Below are positions 15,357 to 17,951 of a stretch of DNA of 17,951 nt, piece by piece; position 1 is the stretch's first letter, and every line of letters begins with the position of its first letter. Origin of the DNA: DASPWV01 sp046727855 (GTDB lineage Bacteria > Acidobacteriota > Vicinamibacteria > Vicinamibacterales > UBA2999); contig JBKPDL010000072.1 in assembly GCA_046727855.1 (NCBI GenBank), forward strand, positions 1 through 17,951. The letters run 5' to 3'. The notes beneath the pieces are model-generated. The model was given only the letters and a program-made list of their open reading frames with translations, was not told where the DNA came from and did no database searches. The translations under genes were made by a program, and so were the position numbers.

Positions 15357-15941
15357 GTGGAGTTCAGTTGGGCGACGTGGGTCGTCAGCGTCATCGCAGT
15401 CGTTGTCTCCGGTCTTCTCGCGTGGCTGGAAGGTAACCTGGCGAGGAGCGCGCGGCTCGACATGGGCTTTGCCAATCATGGCGGGATGTGGGGCGATCTC
15501 GTGCTCCTGCCATTCGCAAACGCGCTGATCGTTCCTCATGTGCAGCTCGGCGCCTGGGCCGCGGCATCGCTCGTCGTTTGCGCCGTGCTGTCGGCGTGGG
15601 TCCACATTCACTGGTACAGAGGTGGTCGCGCGGTCCACAGCCGCGAGCACATGTGGCCTTCACGTCCGCATGGATCGTGGTGGAAGGATCTCTCGTGCTC
15701 GGGATGGGCTCACGTCGTCTACGTCGCCTGCGAGCTGACGGTCCTCGTCGGATTCCTGCTCTTTCCAATGCCTGATGAAACGATCACGCTCGTTGCCGCG
15801 ATCTTCTCCTTGCACGTGCCGCTTGGTTTATTGCAGCCGCGTTGGTTTGTCACGGGAGAGATGGCAACCCCCCGCAAACAACCGCTCCTGGTACCATGTC
15901 TGGCCGCGTTGTGGGCGAGCTGTTTAATGAAAGTCGTGTGA
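15357..15941 (+). CDS. Multi-spanning membrane protein of unknown function
   Basis: The 194-residue product, read from a GTG at 15357, has about five or six hydrophobic helices: about 6-23 (TWVVSVIAVVVSGLLAW), 45-62, 65-84 (GAWAAASLVVCAVLSAWVHI), 117-137, 141-159 and 175-192. Between helices lies a polar loop with HIHWYRGG and HMWPSRPHGSWWKDLS, rich in His and Trp. No family was recognised. No Shine-Dalgarno is evident; a later ATG at 15462 would remove the first helix. The last 18 bp overlap the dnaE2 end on the opposite strand, an economical convergent arrangement. Intactness is supported by the regular helix pattern and by codon use like that of its neighbours. Confidence 0.65.
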   Translation: MEFSWATWVVSVIAVVVSGLLAWLEGNLARSARLDMGFANHGGMWGDLVLLPFANALIVPHVQLGAWAAASLVVCAVLSAWVHIHWYRGGRAVHSREHMWPSRPHGSWWKDLSCSGWAHVVYVACELTVLVGFLLFPMPDETITLVAAIFSLHVPLGLLQPRWFVTGEMATPRKQPLLVPCLAALWASCLMKVV

Positions 15942-17951
15942 TTCAATTGCGGCTTCGCTGGTGAAGCCGTCGAGGCGCAACACGCGTTCGGCACGAATCG
16001 AACAGACGCCATTTTCGTTCTGCAGCACACCTTCGACGAGCAGAAAAGGTGCACTCACCAACGTCGTGCGCTCTTTGCCGTACATGTCCGGGCGCACGAT
16101 GATGTTGATTACGCCGGTTTCGTCCTCGAGCGTGAGGAACACGAACCCTTTTGCGGTGCCGGGACGCTGACGCGTGATCACCATGCCGGCTGCGCGGACG
16201 CGGCGTCCGGTACGCTCGCGCGGCAGATCGATGGCGCGCAGGATGCCGCGCATCGAGAGCTCGTGGCGGCGGAAGGTCATGGGGTGCGGACCAATCGTCA
16301 AGCCGGTGCCGGCATAATCGGCAACCAGCCGCTCGGACTGCGTCATTGGGTTCAGTGGTGACAGTGACGCAGCCGTCGACAGTCGATGGTCGTCGGTCGA
16401 TAGCGGGTCATCAGTCAACGGTTCGAACAATTCACCGGCAGGCCGCACGGCTCGTTCGACCTGCCACAACGCAGATCGGCGATCGAGGCCAAACGAGTTG
16501 AGCGCGCCGATTTCGGCGAGCGTCGTCACTTCGTCGCGACGCAAACCGATGCGGCGCACGAGGTCGTCGATCGTGTCGAAACGTTTCGCGCGCGACGGCC
16601 GCGTCGACCACTGGTGCGCGCACTGATTGCAGAAGCCGGGTTCGACCAGCGACGGATCGTCGCATCCGCACTTCGGGCACGTGAAAGGAGGGTGGGAAAG
16701 GGGGCGGAAAAGGGGTCTGACCCCTTTTTCACTGGAACCACCGAAAAAGGGGTCAGACCCCTTTCCCGCCGCCGCGATCGCTTTGCCAATTTCCTCCCGT
16801 AACCCCGTGACGTAGCGCAGGCCCACGCGCACCGTGCCATCCTCTTCCACCACGCAGTCCCAGTTGGACACCTGCACGTCAACGGGCGCGAAGCGCACGC
16901 CGCGGCGCTGCGCGTCTTTGACGAGCGTAGCGGGATGATAAAAGCCCATCGGCTGGTTGTTGAGGAGCGCCGTATAGAACGCCGCGGGGAAATGCGCCTT
17001 CAAGTACGCGCTGGCGTAAGCGAGCAGCGCGAAGCTGGCCGCGTGCGATTCGGGAAACCCGTACAACGCAAACGAGGTGATCGACAGGACGATGCGGTCG
17101 GCTACTTCGCCGCTGATGCCGTTTTTTGCCATCCCCTCGCGCAGCTGCACTTCGATCTGGCGCATCTTTTTTTCGGAGCGCTTGAAACCCATCGCGCGGC
17201 GGAGCTCCTCGGCCTGCCCGCCGGTGAATCCCGCGACCACCATGGCCATGCGCAGCAGCTGCTCTTGAAACAGCGGCACACCGAGCGTGCGCGCGAGCAC
17301 CGGTTCGAGCGATGGATGGTCGTAGATCACCGGCTCCATGCCCGCGCGCCGATTCAGATAGGGATGCACCATCTGGCCGACGATCGGTCCGGGGCGAATG
17401 ATCGCGACTTGGACGACGAGGTCATAGAAGCACATCGGCTTGAGGCGCGGCAGCGTCGCCATCTGCGCACGCGATTCAACTTGAAACACGCCGATGGTGT
17501 CGGCAGCGCGCAGCATGGCGTAGACAGCAGGATCGTCAGGCGGCAAATGGGCGAGGTCAATTCGACCTGCCCTCCCTGCCTCGCCCGCCCCATTGATCAG
17601 CGTGATGCAATCCTGCAGCGCCGCCATCATGCCGAGGCCGAGCAGGTCGACTTTGATCAACCCCATCTCGGCGCAATCGTCCTTGTCCCATTGCACGACG
17701 ACGCGTCCCGGCATGCTCGCGTTTTCAAGCGGGACGACGGATGAGAGATCGTCCTGGCAGATCACCATGCCGCCCGAGTGCTGCCCGAGATGCCGCGGCA
17801 GATCCTGCAACTGAAACCACAGCCGCGCGAAGTGCTGCACCCGGCGATCGCCCGCGTCCAGACCGGCGTCGCCGATGTTGCGGCCGATGGATTCGGCCGG
17901 ATCGATGTACTCGAACTGGTTCATCACCTTGGCGAGCCGATCGATGAGCGC
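15924..17951 (-). CDS. dnaE2: Error-prone DNA polymerase DnaE2 (ImuC), C-terminal part, cut by window edge
   Basis: About 675 C-terminal residues are present; the frame is open to the right edge, so PHP and the first catalytic aspartates lie outside. Visible parts: QHSGGMVI, GLIKVDLLGLGM carrying the third catalytic aspartate (E. coli DnaE D555), DTIGVFQVESRAQM, the fingers region with FQEQLLRMAMVVAGFTGGQAEELRRAMG and GFPESHAASFALLAYASAYLK, the helix-hairpin-helix part (FDTIDDLVRRIGLRRDEVTTLAEIGALNSFG) and a final OB-fold (RVRAAGMVITRQRPGTAKGFVFLTLED). DnaE2 is the translesion polymerase of the SOS mutasome with ImuA/ImuB, which would lie to the right if present. Odd features are a zinc-ribbon-like insertion with a palindromic repeat, and a low-complexity linker, annotated separately. 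Confidence 0.95.
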   Translation of the reverse strand, partial: ALIDRLAKVMNQFEYIDPAESIGRNIGDAGLDAGDRRVQHFARLWFQLQDLPRHLGQHSGGMVICQDDLSSVVPLENASMPGRVVVQWDKDDCAEMGLIKVDLLGLGMMAALQDCITLINGAGEAGRAGRIDLAHLPPDDPAVYAMLRAADTIGVFQVESRAQMATLPRLKPMCFYDLVVQVAIIRPGPIVGQMVHPYLNRRAGMEPVIYDHPSLEPVLARTLGVPLFQEQLLRMAMVVAGFTGGQAEELRRAMGFKRSEKKMRQIEVQLREGMAKNGISGEVADRIVLSITSFALYGFPESHAASFALLAYASAYLKAHFPAAFYTALLNNQPMGFYHPATLVKDAQRRGVRFAPVDVQVSNWDCVVEEDGTVRVGLRYVTGLREEIGKAIAAAGKGSDPFFGGSSEKGVRPLFRPLSHPPFTCPKCGCDDPSLVEPGFCNQCAHQWSTRPSRAKRFDTIDDLVRRIGLRRDEVTTLAEIGALNSFGLDRRSALWQVERAVRPAGELFEPLTDDPLSTDDHRLSTAASLSPLNPMTQSERLVADYAGTGLTIGPHPMTFRRHELSMRGILRAIDLPRERTGRRVRAAGMVITRQRPGTAKGFVFLTLEDETGVINIIVRPDMYGKERTTLVSAPFLLVEGVLQNENGVCSIRAERVLRLDGFTSEAAIESHDFH
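16374..16420. repeat. Degenerate GAC/CGA short-period tract in dnaE2 linker
   Basis: About 45 bp are built of imperfect 7-10 bp units such as GTCGAC, GTCGATGGTC, GTCGGTCGATAG and TCATCAGTCAACG. It is read in frame as a polar linker (TDDPLSTDDHRLSTAA) between the helix-hairpin-helix region and the OB-fold of DnaE2. It looks like an expanded micro-repeat in a tolerant linker. Confidence 0.45.
16615..16682 (-). other. Zinc-ribbon-like insertion in DnaE2
   Basis: The stretch encodes CPKCGC, then about 13 residues, then FCNQCAHQW: two CxxC knuckles about 15 residues apart, as in small zinc ribbons. It falls just before FDTIDDLVRRIGLRRDE, the helix-hairpin-helix start, where DnaE2 proteins usually go straight from the GLR(Y)V.GLREE helix into this region. 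It could bind DNA or a mutasome partner. Confidence 0.6.
16701..16772. repeat. Large palindromic repeat element inside dnaE2 (AAAAGGGGTCAGACCCC type)
   Basis: Two inverted copies of a 26-bp unit (16705-16730 and 16743-16768) match with one mismatch across a 12-base loop (16731-16742). Outer bases extend the stem to about 30 bp. Each unit is itself a palindrome: 16708-16717 with 16719-16728 (10 bp) and 16746-16754 with 16756-16764 (9 bp), core GGGGTCAGACCCC or GGGGTCTGACCCC. The reading frame of dnaE2 passes through it, giving KGSDPFFGGSSEKGVRPLF. It resembles a dispersed REP/MITE-like element that has inserted without breaking the gene. Confidence 0.85.

Noticed and set aside
14205..15650. 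Long open frame (481 codons) on the minus strand opposite the permease
   Set aside because: No motif or helix pattern; the plus strand is clearly the ADOP permease. Shadow frame.
1..17951. CRISPR array, rRNA, transposase, phage or toxin-antitoxin genes
   Set aside because: No regularly spaced direct repeats of 23-40 bp and no protein with such signatures were seen on either strand.

Overview
The window is high-GC and densely coded, with many overlapping start/stop pairs. An orphan duplicated-FtsX permease of the ADOP type, an exported triple RidA protein, proteins of the rSAM/selenodomain-associated glycosyltransferase families and abundant short palindromic repeats together suggest a soil or sediment Acidobacteriota, perhaps Vicinamibacteria. 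This assignment is inference; no rRNA or marker gene is present.

Left part (1-5.4 kb). Bases 1-189 are non-coding and rich in inverted repeats. One of these (101-186) has the termini and stem expected of an integron attC site, and it ends 3 bp before an exported TPR protein gene (190-1803). A minus-strand operon converges on that gene. In transcription order it holds a TIGR04283-type glycosyltransferase, the periplasmic methionine-sulfoxide reductase pair msrP-msrQ, and a TIGR04282-type nucleotidyl/glycosyl transferase. A small histidine-kinase-like protein (4692-5354) diverges from this operon.

Middle part (5.4-10.9 kb). A poorly coding stretch of about 340 bp precedes a PilT-like ATPase. 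A minus-strand pair follows: a SET-domain methyltransferase overlapping a 774-residue exported protein that joins a penicillin-binding-type acyl-serine domain, a SpoIID/LytB domain and an HExxH metallopeptidase domain. A secreted protein of three RidA domains diverges from this pair.

Right part (10.9-18 kb). A radical SAM protein is translationally coupled to a secreted metallophosphoesterase. Next come the ADOP permease, a small multi-spanning membrane protein, and, on the minus strand and running off the right edge, the C-terminal part of error-prone DNA polymerase DnaE2 (ImuC). This dnaE2 carries a zinc-ribbon-like insertion and, beside it, a large palindromic repeat element read through in frame, resembling in principle the Rickettsia palindromic elements that sit inside protein genes.

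Most interesting leads: the palindromic element plus zinc ribbon in dnaE2, the attC-like site at the left edge, and the triple cell-wall/protease fusion coupled to a SET methyltransferase. No complete new multi-gene defence or mobile system is visible.
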